Source: Holophagales bacterium
GTDB lineage: Bacteria; Acidobacteriota; Thermoanaerobaculia; Multivoradales; Multivoraceae
Reading direction: 5' to 3'
NCBI GenBank assembly: GCA_009836625.1
Contig: VXVC01000014.1
Coordinates: 1 to 64,000, forward strand
Length of the DNA: 64,000 nt
Shown: piece by piece, positions 35,804-44,482 of the stretch
Numbering within the stretch: the stretch's first letter is position 1
Layout of the letters: every line of letters begins with the position of its first letter
The notes under the pieces: generated by a model
What the model saw: the letters and a program-made list of their open reading frames with translations, nothing else
What the model was told of the DNA's origin: nothing
Database searches by the model: none
Made by a program: the position numbers and the translations under genes

Positions 35804-36828
35804 CAGGCGAATCGACCCTGGCCGCAACGGCACAACGGATGGTCGCCCCCGGCAAGGGCATCTTCGCCGCCGACGTGCCGCTCAAGGGCCTGGTCCGCGG
35901 CTGGTGGGGCGAGTCGACCCACGCCAGCACCGAGGACACGGCGGCCGACTTCCAGGAGATGATCTGCCGCACACCCGGACTCGGCGAGCACCTGTCCAGC
36001 ATCATCGTCTTCCCCGATGTGCTCGATCGGCGGGCCGGCGACGGCACGCCGCTGGTCGAACTCATCGCCGAGCGCGGCGTCCTGCTCGGCATCACGCCGA
36101 CCACCGGGTGGCAGTTCCTCGCTGGCTCCGAGCACGAGTACGTGCCCCGCGGCCTCGACGGACTGGCCAAGCGGCTCGAAGACTGGCGCGAGCACGGCGT
36201 GGCCTTCATCAAGTGGCGCGTGGCTGCGCGCGTGCGACCCGGCCTTCCCACCGAGCGCGCCCTCGTCTCCAATGCCCGCAGCGTCGCCGAGGTCGCGGCG
36301 CTCGCGCACCAGTTCGACCTCGTCCCGATCGTCGAGCCCGAGGTCGAGATGAAGGGAGACCACACGATCGAGCGCCAGTTCGAAGTCACCGAGCGCTTCC
36401 TGCACCGGACCTTCGAGGCCCTGTACGAGCACGGCGTCGCGCCCGAGGAGATCGTGCTGAAGACGAACATGGTCGTCTCGAGCAGCGACTGTGCAGAGCA
36501 AGCCGGTGTTGAAACCGTGGCGCGGGAGACGCTGCGCTGCCTGCGCCGGGTCGTGCCGCCGGCCCTGCCGGGGATCGGCTTCCTTTCCGGCGGCCAGTCG
36601 GACCTGGACGCGACGGCGCATCTCGACGCGATGAACCGGCTCGACCCGCAGCCCTGGGCACTCAGCTTCTCGTTCGGCCGCGCCATCGGCCGCGCCCCGG
36701 TCGAGGCCTGGGACGGCAGGGCCGACGAATCAAGCGGACAGACGGCGCTGCGCCACCGCGCCCGGATGAACGGACTGGCCACTCTCGGCGAGTGGTCGGC
36801 GGATCAGGAGAACAGCGACGATGATTGA
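35800..36828 (+). CDS. Class I fructose-bisphosphate-type aldolase
   Basis: A 342-residue Schiff-base aldolase of the class I FBA family. Seen: VAPGKGIFAADVP near the N-terminus (the GKGILAADES-type segment), FIKWRVAARV, LVPIVEPEVEMKGDH, and LKTNMVVSSSD, whose lysine corresponds to the Schiff-base residue; GFLSGGQSDLDATAHLDAMN and WALSFSFGRAI complete the barrel. The start is the GTG at 35800, overlapping the epimerase stop by 4 bases; the end overlaps the cyclase gene by 8. It should split a ketose bisphosphate or ketose phosphate into C3 units. Confidence 0.9.
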   Translation: MTGESTLAATAQRMVAPGKGIFAADVPLKGLVRGWWGESTHASTEDTAADFQEMICRTPGLGEHLSSIIVFPDVLDRRAGDGTPLVELIAERGVLLGITPTTGWQFLAGSEHEYVPRGLDGLAKRLEDWREHGVAFIKWRVAARVRPGLPTERALVSNARSVAEVAALAHQFDLVPIVEPEVEMKGDHTIERQFEVTERFLHRTFEALYEHGVAPEEIVLKTNMVVSSSDCAEQAGVETVARETLRCLRRVVPPALPGIGFLSGGQSDLDATAHLDAMNRLDPQPWALSFSFGRAIGRAPVEAWDGRADESSGQTALRHRARMNGLATLGEWSADQENSDDD

Positions 36829-37591
36829 CTTCGCCGGACACCATGTAGTCGACCTCAGCCCGCGCATGGTCGGACGCATCACCCGACTCGACGGCACCGT
36901 CGAGGAGGGGAACAAGGACGTCTTCGGGCTTCCGTGGATCCTCGAAGAAGGGCGGGTCCCCTACGACGACACCCTCTACACGCTGATCGGCGGCAAGGAG
37001 GGCGACTCCTACTGGCCGCCCGGGCGGGTCAGCGGCCACTGCGGGGGATCGCACACCGAGGGCGGCAAGGGCCACATGGACCACTGGGAGGGTCTGCCGG
37101 ACGGCATCCTCGGCCTGTGGGAGATGCCCCTCGACACGTTCTTCGGCCCGGCGGCGGTCTGCTACCTCGACCAGCTCGAACCCGTCGAGCAGGAGAACGA
37201 CGAAGGTGAACTGGTCAAGGCCGGCCAACCGATCCGGCCCGAACACCTCTCCAACGTGCGCAAGGGCGACATCGTCATCCTCGGCAGCCCTTTCCGAGAC
37301 GATGAGCAGCCGACCCTGCCGGCGGAAACGAGCAAGTGGCTCGCCGACACGGGAATCAAGCTGCTGGCCGTCGGCTACCCCGGCGTTCGCTTCGAGTCGG
37401 ACTTCCAGGCGCCGCAGCCCCGCAACTCGCCGACGCACCGGAACATGCTGGGCAACAACATCCCGGTCTGCTACCCCCTCGTGAACATCGAGAAGCTGAA
37501 GAAGGACCGCGCCTTCTACATCGGCATGCCGCTCAACGTGGAGCGGCTGGAAGCGACCTGGGTGCGGGCGATCGCGGTCGAAGAGCTGTAA
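36821..37591 (+). CDS. Cyclase-family metal-dependent hydrolase
   Basis: A 256-residue protein of the cyclase/kynurenine-formamidase-like family. The metal motif, usually HxGTHxDxPxH, appears here as CGGSHTEGGKGHMDHWEGL, with Ser-His and a later His-Met-Asp-His; KGDIVILGSPF and LLAVGYPGVRFES match the later core. It has no signal peptide. The ATG at 36821 lies inside the end of the aldolase gene (8-base overlap), so it belongs to the sugar operon. A hydrolytic step on a lactone or amide before or after sugar entry is possible. Family membership is fairly sure; the reaction is not. Confidence 0.75.
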   Translation: MIDFAGHHVVDLSPRMVGRITRLDGTVEEGNKDVFGLPWILEEGRVPYDDTLYTLIGGKEGDSYWPPGRVSGHCGGSHTEGGKGHMDHWEGLPDGILGLWEMPLDTFFGPAAVCYLDQLEPVEQENDEGELVKAGQPIRPEHLSNVRKGDIVILGSPFRDDEQPTLPAETSKWLADTGIKLLAVGYPGVRFESDFQAPQPRNSPTHRNMLGNNIPVCYPLVNIEKLKKDRAFYIGMPLNVERLEATWVRAIAVEEL

Positions 37592-37594
37592 GGA

Positions 37595-37637
37595 GCCGGC
37601 CTGCGGCGGCAGCGGGTCAGAAGACCCGCGCACCCAG
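37595..37637 (+). repeat. Double-hairpin dispersed repeat between convergent genes
   Basis: A first hairpin with an imperfect stem (GCCGGCC against GGCGGC, loop TGC) precedes the class A hairpin GCGGGTC, AGAA, GACCCGC and the tail GCACCCAG. It fills the 54 bases between the cyclase stop and the metallophosphoesterase stop. Confidence 0.85.
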
Positions 37638-37645
37638 CAATTCCG

Positions 37646-38395
37646 CTAGACGTAGCCCTCTCGCGCAAACCGCGTCCACGGCTCCCGCTCGCCGATCCCG
37701 TAGCCGCTCAGCAACGCCTTCTTCAGCCACTCCCGGAACTCCGGGAACTCCTCAAGTGGCCCGACACCATCAAGCGCCGCAAGCCACGGACCCGGGTCGT
37801 ACTCCACCTGACAGTGCCGGAACACCCCGTCCTCGATCACCCCGTAGCAGGCGACCCGCCGGCCGCAGCGCGGCTGGCCGACGCTGCCGGGGTTGATGAA
37901 CTCCCGCCTGTGGATCGACCGGCGGAACTGAATGTGGGAGTGACCGAAGAGCACAACGGGGCAGTCCGTGCCGCCCGCCAGCGCGGCCAGCCGATCGTCC
38001 GCCGTGTCCGGCAACGCCTGACGCGGTTCGTCAGGCAGCACGCCGTGGTGCAGGAACATCCGGCGGCCGCCGACCACGTACTCCCCCTCCGCCTGAAGGC
38101 TGCGGAGCAGTCTCCATCCAGACGCCTCCAGCGTGCCGAGGATCCACCGCGTGTAGGCGCGCCACGGAGCCGGCCAGGCGTCGAACCGCTCCGGCTCGAA
38201 CATCTCCACGTCGTGGTTGCCCTCGATCAACACCCCGTCGAGGTCCCCGAGCAGCGCCATCGTCTCGTTCGGCTGCGGGCCGGAGAGCACCGTGTCGCCG
38301 AGGAAGATCGTCGCGTCGGCGTCCCGCTCCTTCTCGAGCACCGCCGAGAGCGCCTCGGCGTTCCCGTGGACATCGGCGATAACCAGGATCTTCAC
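37646..38395 (-). CDS. Calcineurin-like metallophosphoesterase (YfcE/MJ0936-like)
   Basis: A 249-residue cytoplasmic dimetal phosphoesterase. All family motifs are present in order: DVHGN (residues 8-12), GDTVLSGP, GNHD, LHHGVLPD, and GHSHIQF. The start is the GTG at 38395 giving VKILVIADVHG; longer frames run upstream through a repeat and are unlikely. It is convergent with the sugar operon and transcribed alone. A role in phosphodiester or nucleotide signalling cannot be chosen from sequence. Confidence 0.9.
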   Translation of the reverse strand: MKILVIADVHGNAEALSAVLEKERDADATIFLGDTVLSGPQPNETMALLGDLDGVLIEGNHDVEMFEPERFDAWPAPWRAYTRWILGTLEASGWRLLRSLQAEGEYVVGGRRMFLHHGVLPDEPRQALPDTADDRLAALAGGTDCPVVLFGHSHIQFRRSIHRREFINPGSVGQPRCGRRVACYGVIEDGVFRHCQVEYDPGPWLAALDGVGPLEEFPEFREWLKKALLSGYGIGEREPWTRFAREGYV

Positions 38396-38420
38396 TGTGA
38401 CGTTCGGCAAGCGTCGAATG

Positions 38421-38461
38421 GCCGCCTGCGGCGGCAGCCGGCGGGGACGCCGGCGCACCCA
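38421..38461 (+). repeat. Dispersed repeat, class A first hairpin with class B second hairpin
   Basis: Hairpin GCCGCC, TGC, GGCGGC, then arms GCCGGC and GCCGGC around GGGGAC, then the tail GCGCACCCA. It lies 25 bases upstream of the metallophosphoesterase start. Confidence 0.75.
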
Positions 38462-38531
38462 TTGTGCGGCAAGTTCCAGACAAGTGGGCCGGTACGATAC
38501 TCCCCGGCGACCCAGACCGCGAGGTGACCCG

Positions 38532-39159
38532 ATGGAACACCCCAAGTGGCAACGACGCACCCTCCTCTTCGGCCTGCTCGGAGCCGCGGCTCGCAAGCTG
38601 ACCGCGATGCAGCCGCGACGGCAACAGGGGGAGTCACCGTTCACGAAACCGCAAAGGGCTGCCGCTCGAGGTCGTCCTCCGCATCGTCGAGGCGGACGGC
38701 TGCACCCCGATCGCCGGCGCGGCCGTCGACATCTGGCACTGCGACTCGCTGGGCTTCTACAGCCACTACACCGCCTACGACCCCAACGCCTGGCCCAGCG
38801 GCCGCGCCAATCCCTCCGACAACGAGACCTTCCTTCGCGGTCGCCAGATCTCGGACGAAGCCGGCATGGTCCGCTTCCAGACCATCTACCCCGGCTGGTA
38901 CACGCCCCGGGTTCAGCACATCCACGCCCGGATCGTCCTCGACCAGACGGTCGCCGCCACCGTGCAGCTCTACTTCCCGGAGAAACTGAACCGGGCGGTC
39001 GCCCTGCGGAAGCCCTACAACCAGCGCCCCCCGTCGCCCTACAACAACCTGAACGACTTCGTGATCAGCCAGTCGAAGGGCGGCGACGGAAGCTGGCTCA
39101 AGATGACGGAAACCGACGGCGGCTATCGCGGCTCGCTGACGATCGGCGTCAAGGCCTGA
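38532..39159 (+). pseudogene. Frameshifted intradiol ring-cleavage dioxygenase
   Basis: The reading frame from about 38659 to the stop at 39157 encodes the catalytic part of an intradiol dioxygenase: LPLEVVLRIVEADGCTPIAG, AAVDIWHCDSLGFYSHY and TIYPGWYTPRVQHIHARI, with the Tyr and two His iron ligands of the last motif. That frame has no ATG, GTG or TTG start before 38866 and meets a TGA at 38599. A plausible start with GAGGTG site (ATG 38532, MEHPKWQRRTLLFGLLGAA, Tat-like RR leader) is in another frame. The segment between leader and core seems to lack about 15-20 residues, including the usual TPEQTEGP region. Either a real pseudogene or an assembly error; the adjacent decayed DUF3604 gene favours decay. 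Confidence 0.75.
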
Positions 39160-39201
39160 GCTGGCGCGAGCACCATCGGCGTGCACCGACAGAGGCATGC
39201 C

Positions 39202-39219
39202 GCCGGCCACAAGGCCGGC
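39202..39219 (+). repeat. Class B hairpin remnant
   Basis: Arms GCCGGCC and GGCCGGC around ACAA, without the GCACC tail. It lies between the two decayed genes. Confidence 0.45.
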
Positions 39220-39243
39220 TCCTTTCGGGCGGTCAGTTCCACG

Positions 39244-39771
39244 CTAGCTGCCGGGAGAGATCCAGATCGGCGACGACCAGGCGCGCTCCTGGATCGTCGC
39301 CGGCAGGGAGACACGCGGCGCGACGCCGGCTTTCACGGCATCCCATGGCGACCAGCGGCACGTCGGGTTCTCCAGGACGCGAACGTAGTAGAACGCCTGA
39401 TGCCCGGGGTCGAAGTCGTGCACGCCGACTTTCCCGGTGTGCTTCTCCTCGTCGAAGACAAACCCCGAGTTGTGTGTGTCGCTGGCGCCGACGAAGCCCA
39501 ACCGATACGGGTTGAAGCCCTCCCGGCTCTCCAGCCGTCAGAGCCGTTGGAGTTGTGCGGGATCGCCAGCGCCTCGATGCCCCGGTCGCGCAGGAGATCC
39601 ATCCAGCGGGGTCGTCCGCGTGGCGAACGAGAAGGCGTCGAACGAGTAGGCGGTGTGCACGTGCAGGTCGCCGAAGAACGCCGAGCGCTCCTCCCCTCCG
39701 GCAGGCGAGAGCGGCGCGACCGCCGGGAGAATCCCCAGAATCGCCGGGAGAAGGAGTCGAGGAGGTCGCAT
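39244..39771 (-). pseudogene. Remnant of a DUF3604 protein
   Basis: The N-terminus is intact: an ATG at 39771, signal peptide (LLLPAILGILPAVAPLSPAG) and AFFGDLHVHTAYSFDAFSF, the DUF3604 opening with its His metal motif. After about 60 residues the frame is lost. The C-terminal third continues in two other frames: [16 protein letters not shown] near 39550, then [20 protein letters not shown] to the normal-looking end [10 protein letters not shown] at 39244. Some 400 internal residues of the usual 600-plus are missing. The ATG follows the propeller gene stop by 2 bases, so it was once the last gene of the MBL-propeller operon. Confidence 0.82.
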
Positions 39772-39773
39772 GA

Positions 39774-41117
39774 TCACTCGTAGTCTGCCTGGTTCAACGA
39801 CACGGAGATGATCTCCTCGTCGTTTCTCATGTAGATGTGCTTGTTGGCGTAGGCCGGATGAACCCAGCTCACGTAGCGCAGTTCCCGCCGGTTGCCGGGT
39901 CTCGACGTGGGCGTGATGAGGTGGGTCCGGCTGATCTCTTCGTAGCCGGCAGGGCTCAGTCTGGCAATGATCAGGTCGCCGCGATCGTTGTTGATGAAGA
40001 CCCGGTCGCCGTTCTGGACGAGGAAGCCGGAGACCCAGCGCCGTCGTTCTCCGGTCGCTTTCTGCGTTTCCCAGAGGCGCTCGCCCGTTTCGGCGTTCAG
40101 GCCGCGTAACTGGCCGTAGCTGCAGATGCCGTAGATGGTCCCATCCTCGATGATCGGCGTCGCCAGGACGGCGTGCAGCCCCTCGGTCTGAATCTCGCTG
40201 TTGCTCGAGCCCTTCCAGGCGACGGTGGCCCCGGGCCTGTCCTGGTTGAGCGTCAGCATCAGGGGTCCGTCGTAGAACGTCGTGAAGAACAGTTGCGATC
40301 CGACGTGCACCGGCGTCGCGACGGTCATGGCGCCGCCAACCGTGTAGGGCTGCCGCCAGTAGAACTCGCCGTTCGTCGGATCGAGTGAAACGACCTCTTC
40401 CGGGTTCCAGACGATGAGCTGACGCGCGCCGCCGGCCTCGATGATGATCGGCTGCGCGACGCCGAGGTCCGCTTCGCTGTCCAACGCGCGCCAGATCTCC
40501 TCGCCGGTCATCTTGTCGAACGCCACGACCCGCGCGTTCTCGGGCCCGCCGACGAAGCAGATGAGCCGCGGGCCATCGACCAGCGGCGCGCTGGCGAAGC
40601 CCCAGTCGAATCCCCACTGCAACCGGTCGACGCCGTAGTCCTCGGCGTAGTCCTTTCGCCAGAGAAGTGCGCCGGTCTCCACGTCGAACGCCGACAGGAT
40701 GCCCGTGCGTCCCAGCGTGTAGACGCGGTCCCCATCGACCGTCGGGGTCGCGCCGGGGCCTGTTTCCCACTGGATCCCGGCGTAGTCCGCCTCCCATTCC
40801 CGGGTCCACAGAATGCGACCGGTCGCCTCGTCGAGCGCTAGCGCCCGCTCGGTTCCGCGCATGCCGTGCGTGGCTTCGAAATCGGTGATGAAGACGCGGC
40901 CGTCCGCCACGGCGGGGCCCGCGAAGCCTGCCTTGACCGGGGTCCGCCAGAGCGCCTTCAGGCCATCGGCGGGAAACTCCTCCAGGATCCCGGTCTCGTG
41001 CCAGACGCCTAAGCGGCCCTTGCCTCGAAACTCCGGCCAGTCGTCGGCACGCAACTCCGTCGCACCCACGAGGATGGATGCGACGCACGCAAGCACGACC
41101 GTGAGTCTTCCGGCCAT
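39774..41117 (-). CDS. Secreted PQQ-type beta-propeller protein
   Basis: A 447-residue protein: a signal peptide ending near ELRA, then DWPEFRGKGRLG, the W-x-x-F-R-G opening of PQQ-like/BamB-like propellers, and blade motifs such as LDEATGRILWTREW, FDVETGALLWRKDY, FDKMTGEEIWRALD and LNAETGERLWETQK. No catalytic quinoprotein residues could be placed, so it may bind or scaffold rather than oxidise. The start is the ATG at 41117, 10 bases after the MBL-fold gene stop. It forms a minus-strand set with the MBL-fold gene and the DUF3604 remnant. The same fold occurs at 44479-45942 and fused at 8543-12346. Confidence 0.87.
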   Translation of the reverse strand: MAGRLTVVLACVASILVGATELRADDWPEFRGKGRLGVWHETGILEEFPADGLKALWRTPVKAGFAGPAVADGRVFITDFEATHGMRGTERALALDEATGRILWTREWEADYAGIQWETGPGATPTVDGDRVYTLGRTGILSAFDVETGALLWRKDYAEDYGVDRLQWGFDWGFASAPLVDGPRLICFVGGPENARVVAFDKMTGEEIWRALDSEADLGVAQPIIIEAGGARQLIVWNPEEVVSLDPTNGEFYWRQPYTVGGAMTVATPVHVGSQLFFTTFYDGPLMLTLNQDRPGATVAWKGSSNSEIQTEGLHAVLATPIIEDGTIYGICSYGQLRGLNAETGERLWETQKATGERRRWVSGFLVQNGDRVFINNDRGDLIIARLSPAGYEEISRTHLITPTSRPGNRRELRYVSWVHPAYANKHIYMRNDEEIISVSLNQADYE

Positions 41118-41127
41118 ACGCGGCTCC

Positions 41128-42081
41128 CTACCTGTTCGCCAGCTCGTCATAGATCGTCTCGATGTTCGCTCTCGCGTGTTCCATGCCGTAGTCCTTGTAG
41201 CGCTCAGGCAACTCGAGGGTCGCCGCCGCCGCCTCGACGCTCAGGCCGGCTCGAAAGGCCCTCTCCGCGGCCGCCAGAAAGTCGCGATTGAAGTCGGCGT
41301 ACTCCTTGAAGTCTTCCCACGTCATGAACCCCGTCCAGGGCCGGTTCGCCCCGGTTTCCCGGCGACCCCGTCCGGCGTAGGTCACAGGAGGCTCGCCGTG
41401 GCCGGTGACGACAAGCCTCACGCCCTGGATCCCGGCAACCGCCTTCGCCAGCGTGTCGGGAAAGGCCACGCCGCTGCCGCCGTTCTGCGTGTCGATGACC
41501 GGCGTCGCTTTCGAAGGAAAGAGGCCTCCCATGTACGCCACGCCCTTGGCGGGGAAGACGACGACGATGTCGCCATCGGTGTGGGCCGGGCCGAAGTGGT
41601 ACAGCTCGATGCGGTCGATGTCCTCGAGCAGCGAGAACTGGTCCGCGAACGTCTTCGTGGGCAACCCCGCCGCGTCCGCACCCGAGTAGAGATCCATCCG
41701 GGCCATGTTCCCCCGGGTGTTCTCGTGCGCCACGATCAAGGCGGCGGCCTCGAACTCGCCGTTGCTGCCGGCATGATCGGGATGCGCGTGGGTGTTGATG
41801 ATCGTCGTCACCGGGAGATCCGTCACCCCGTCCAGGGCGTCCCGCACCGGCTGGCCCCACCCCGGTGGCTTCGTGTCGATCAACACGACGCCGCCGTTGA
41901 TCTCGTCGATGAGCGCCAGCGAGTTGGCGCCGCCGCCCGAGAGGTGGTAGAGCGTGTCCATCACGCTCAGGGTGTCGATCCGGACCGTCTTCGGTTCCTG
42001 CGTCTGGCCGTTCGCTGGCAGGGCCGCGAGCGACACCAGCGACAGAGCCACGAGCCTCACCCACCGCTTGGTGGTATGCAT
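41128..42081 (-). CDS. Secreted metallo-beta-lactamase-fold hydrolase
   Basis: A 317-residue periplasmic hydrolase. After a signal peptide ending near LPANG, the MBL core shows VVLIDTKPPGWG, the dizinc motif HAHPDHAG (about residue 100), the later His in GPAHTDGDIVVVFP and the terminal VVTGHGEPP. A C-terminal helical extension (about residues 250-317, WEDFKEYADFNRDFLAAAER) resembles the SoxH/quinoprotein-relay-like MBL group. The start is the ATG at 42081, preceded by AAGGA. Divergent from the cyclase-family lipoprotein gene across 96 bases; first of the set with a propeller protein. Confidence 0.88.
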   Translation of the reverse strand: MHTTKRWVRLVALSLVSLAALPANGQTQEPKTVRIDTLSVMDTLYHLSGGGANSLALIDEINGGVVLIDTKPPGWGQPVRDALDGVTDLPVTTIINTHAHPDHAGSNGEFEAAALIVAHENTRGNMARMDLYSGADAAGLPTKTFADQFSLLEDIDRIELYHFGPAHTDGDIVVVFPAKGVAYMGGLFPSKATPVIDTQNGGSGVAFPDTLAKAVAGIQGVRLVVTGHGEPPVTYAGRGRRETGANRPWTGFMTWEDFKEYADFNRDFLAAAERAFRAGLSVEAAAATLELPERYKDYGMEHARANIETIYDELANR

Positions 42082-42177
42082 GTCCTTGAGTTGTACCACG
42101 GCAAAGTGCGAGAGCTACGTTGCGGTTGCCGCGATGCGGCAGAATCAGACTGAAGTCCGCAACAGGGAGGCGAGAAC

Positions 42178-43230
42178 ATGAAGGCCACGAATCTGAGGCT
42201 CGGCATCGCATGCATACTGCTGATCGGTTTGACTGGAGCTTGCGCGGCCGCTCCAGAGGGCGAGACGGAGCCGGCGCCCGAACCCGCCCCGAGCTACTCG
42301 CCCGAATCGCGCGACCTGGCCCAGGCGGACATCGAGCGCCTGATGGAGGAACTCTCCAACTGGGGCCGCTGGGGCGACGACGACCAGCTCGGGGCGGCCA
42401 ACCTGATCACGCGGGAGAAGCGCCTGGAAGCGTTGGCCCTGGCGACGGAGGGCATCTCCGTCTCGCTCGCCCATCCGCTGATCATCGAGCAGGCCGTCGA
42501 CGTGCCGCTGCCGTTCGAGCGCGCGATTCTGGCGCTTCCCGACCCCGACGAGGAGCCTGCGTTTCGCGGCGGTGTCAGTGATCGCTACGAGATCAGCTAC
42601 CACGGTTACTCGCACAGCCACATCGACGCCCTGTGTCACATCCTCTACAAGGGGAAGATGTACAACGGCTACTCGCAGGACACGGTCACCGAGGAGGGCT
42701 GCACGCGGTCTTCGATCTTCAACCTCCGGGGCGGCATCGTCACGAGGGGGATCGTGTTCGACATCCCCCGCCTGAAAGGCGTGCCGTATCTCGAGCCGGG
42801 CACACCGATCTACACCGAGGATCTCGAGGCCTTCGAGGAGATGGCCGGACTCCGCGTCCGTTCCGGCGACGCCATCTTCATCCGCACCGGCCGCTGGGCG
42901 CGACGCGCCGAACTCGGACCCTGGGCGGTGTCGCAGAACGCGGCCGGCCTCCATGCCTCGACGATGCCCTGGGTTCGTTCCCGCGACATCTCGTTCATCG
43001 GCTCCGATGCGGCGCTCGACGTCGTCCCATCGCAGGTGGAGGGCGTCGATCTTCCGGTTCACACCCTCACGATCGTCGCCATGGGCATCGACATCTTCGA
43101 CAACCAGGACCTCGAGGCCGTCGCCGAAACGGCGGCCGAGCTGGGTCGCTGGGAGTTTCTGCTCGTGGCGGGGCCGCTGGCCGTCGAGACCGGAACCGGC
43201 TCGCCGCTCAACGCACTGGCGATCTTTTGA
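42178..43230 (+). CDS. Cyclase-family hydrolase, lipoprotein
   Basis: A 350-residue cyclase-superfamily hydrolase, longer than cytoplasmic kynurenine formamidases. The metal motif appears as YHGYSHSHIDALCHILYKG with His-Ser-His-x-Asp; FNLRGGIVTRGIVFDIPRL and GDAIFIRTGRWA fit the core. A lipobox LTGAC (C22) predicts a lipoprotein in the periplasm. NWGRWGDDDQLGAANLI is typical of this secreted subgroup. The ATG at 42178 follows GGGAGG. It begins a plus-strand set with an acyl-CoA dehydrogenase, propeller and PhyH-like gene, suggesting breakdown of an amide- or lactone-bearing compound. It is distinct from the cyclase-family gene of the sugar operon. Confidence 0.88.
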   Translation: MKATNLRLGIACILLIGLTGACAAAPEGETEPAPEPAPSYSPESRDLAQADIERLMEELSNWGRWGDDDQLGAANLITREKRLEALALATEGISVSLAHPLIIEQAVDVPLPFERAILALPDPDEEPAFRGGVSDRYEISYHGYSHSHIDALCHILYKGKMYNGYSQDTVTEEGCTRSSIFNLRGGIVTRGIVFDIPRLKGVPYLEPGTPIYTEDLEAFEEMAGLRVRSGDAIFIRTGRWARRAELGPWAVSQNAAGLHASTMPWVRSRDISFIGSDAALDVVPSQVEGVDLPVHTLTIVAMGIDIFDNQDLEAVAETAAELGRWEFLLVAGPLAVETGTGSPLNALAIF

Positions 43231-43255
43231 CCACAGGAAGGAAAGAGGAAAGACG

Positions 43256-44482
43256 ATGATCGATTTCGAGATTCCAGCAGAGACCAAGGCGGTGCGCGCC
43301 AAGGTGCGCGACTTCGTTCAGAACGAGTGCATCCCGGCCGAAGGGGGATGCACTCCCGAGAACTTCGACGAAGTGCTGGCCGAGCTGCGCAAGAAGGCGA
43401 GGTCGCAGGGGCTGTGGTGCCCCTTCATCCCGGAGGAGCACGGCGGCATGGGTCTGAAGCCGCTGGCCAATGCGCTGGTCCAGATGGAACTCGGCGAGAG
43501 CTTTCTCGGCGCGCTCTCGCTCAACACGCAGGGCCCCGACGACGCGACCATGCTGACGTTGCTCGAGAACGGTACCGACGACCAAAAGGAGCGCTTCCTG
43601 AAGCCGCTGCTGGCGGGCGAGAAACGCATCTGCTACTCGATGACCGAGCGAGCCGCCGGCGCGGACGCCACGGGCATGCAGACCTCGGCCGTACTCGACG
43701 GCGACAACTATGTGCTGAACGGCGAGAAGTGGTTCAGCTCCTCCGCGAGCGTCGCCGACGTCGCCCTGGTCATGGCGAAGACCGATCCCGACGTCGCCCG
43801 CCACCGGCAGTTCTCGACCTTCCTCGTCGAACTGCCGAACCCCGGCTACCGGATCGTCCGCGACATCGAGACGATGCAGCCGCACACCGAACTCGGCCTG
43901 AAACTCGGAGGCTCGCACTCGGAGATCCGCATCGAGAACCTGATCGTCCCGAAGGAGAACCTCCTCGGCGGTCGCGGCCAGGGCTTCGCGATGGGTCAGC
44001 ACCGCCTCGCCTACGGGCGGCTGCGCCACGGCATGCACAACGTGGCGAGGGCGCAGCGCGCACTCGACCTCGCCGTCGGGCACGCCGTGAAACGGGTGAC
44101 CTTCGGCAAGCGGCTCGCCGACCGCCAGGGGGTTCGCTGGATGCTCGCCGACTGCGCCGCCGAGCTCTACAAGGCCCGGCTCATGCTGCTCCACATCGCC
44201 TACAAGGCGGAGAACGGCATGGACCTGCGCAACGAGAACGGCATCGCCAAGGTCTTCCTCGCCAACATGGTGCACCAGGTGGTCGACACAGCGCTCCAGC
44301 TCCACGGCGCCCTGGGCTACAGCATGGACACGCCGCTGGCCGGCTGGTATCGCGCTGTCCGCGCGCAGCGTCTGGTCGACGGGCCGGACGAGGTCCATCG
44401 CTGGCGCACCGGCAAGAACGTCGTGCAGGCGTTCGAGGCGCACGGCACCTGCGCGTCGGCCTGCGGCGGCGACCTGCTTTGA
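43256..44482 (+). CDS. Acyl-CoA dehydrogenase
   Basis: A 408-residue cytoplasmic FAD enzyme that introduces an alpha-beta double bond into an acyl-CoA. Seen: N-terminal helical domain (EEHGGMGLKPLANALVQMEL), the FAD-binding segment ICYSMTERAAGADATGMQT, NGEKWFSSSASVADVALVM, FGKRLADRQGVRWMLADC and the C-terminal ALQLHGALGYSMDTPLAGWY followed by RLVDGPDEVH, as in the ACAD10/11-like group. The start is the ATG at 43256 with AGAGGAAAG upstream. Its stop overlaps the TTG start of the propeller gene. It links the set to acyl-CoA catabolism. Confidence 0.92.
   Translation: MIDFEIPAETKAVRAKVRDFVQNECIPAEGGCTPENFDEVLAELRKKARSQGLWCPFIPEEHGGMGLKPLANALVQMELGESFLGALSLNTQGPDDATMLTLLENGTDDQKERFLKPLLAGEKRICYSMTERAAGADATGMQTSAVLDGDNYVLNGEKWFSSSASVADVALVMAKTDPDVARHRQFSTFLVELPNPGYRIVRDIETMQPHTELGLKLGGSHSEIRIENLIVPKENLLGGRGQGFAMGQHRLAYGRLRHGMHNVARAQRALDLAVGHAVKRVTFGKRLADRQGVRWMLADCAAELYKARLMLLHIAYKAENGMDLRNENGIAKVFLANMVHQVVDTALQLHGALGYSMDTPLAGWYRAVRAQRLVDGPDEVHRWRTGKNVVQAFEAHGTCASACGGDLL

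Noticed and set aside
37557..37575. CTGGGTGCGGGC near the end of the cyclase gene as a repeat copy
   Set aside because: It matches only the first bases of the tail, has no stem, and codes for the TWVRA of a normal protein end.
14..38461. The hairpin repeats as rho-independent terminators
   Set aside because: No T-run follows the stems, several copies lie at gene starts or inside coding sequence, and the tail GCACC is conserved, which terminators do not need.
38866..39159. A short intact 97-residue protein starting at the ATG 38866
   Set aside because: The intradiol dioxygenase homology begins far upstream in the same frame, so this ATG is internal to a broken gene, not a real start.
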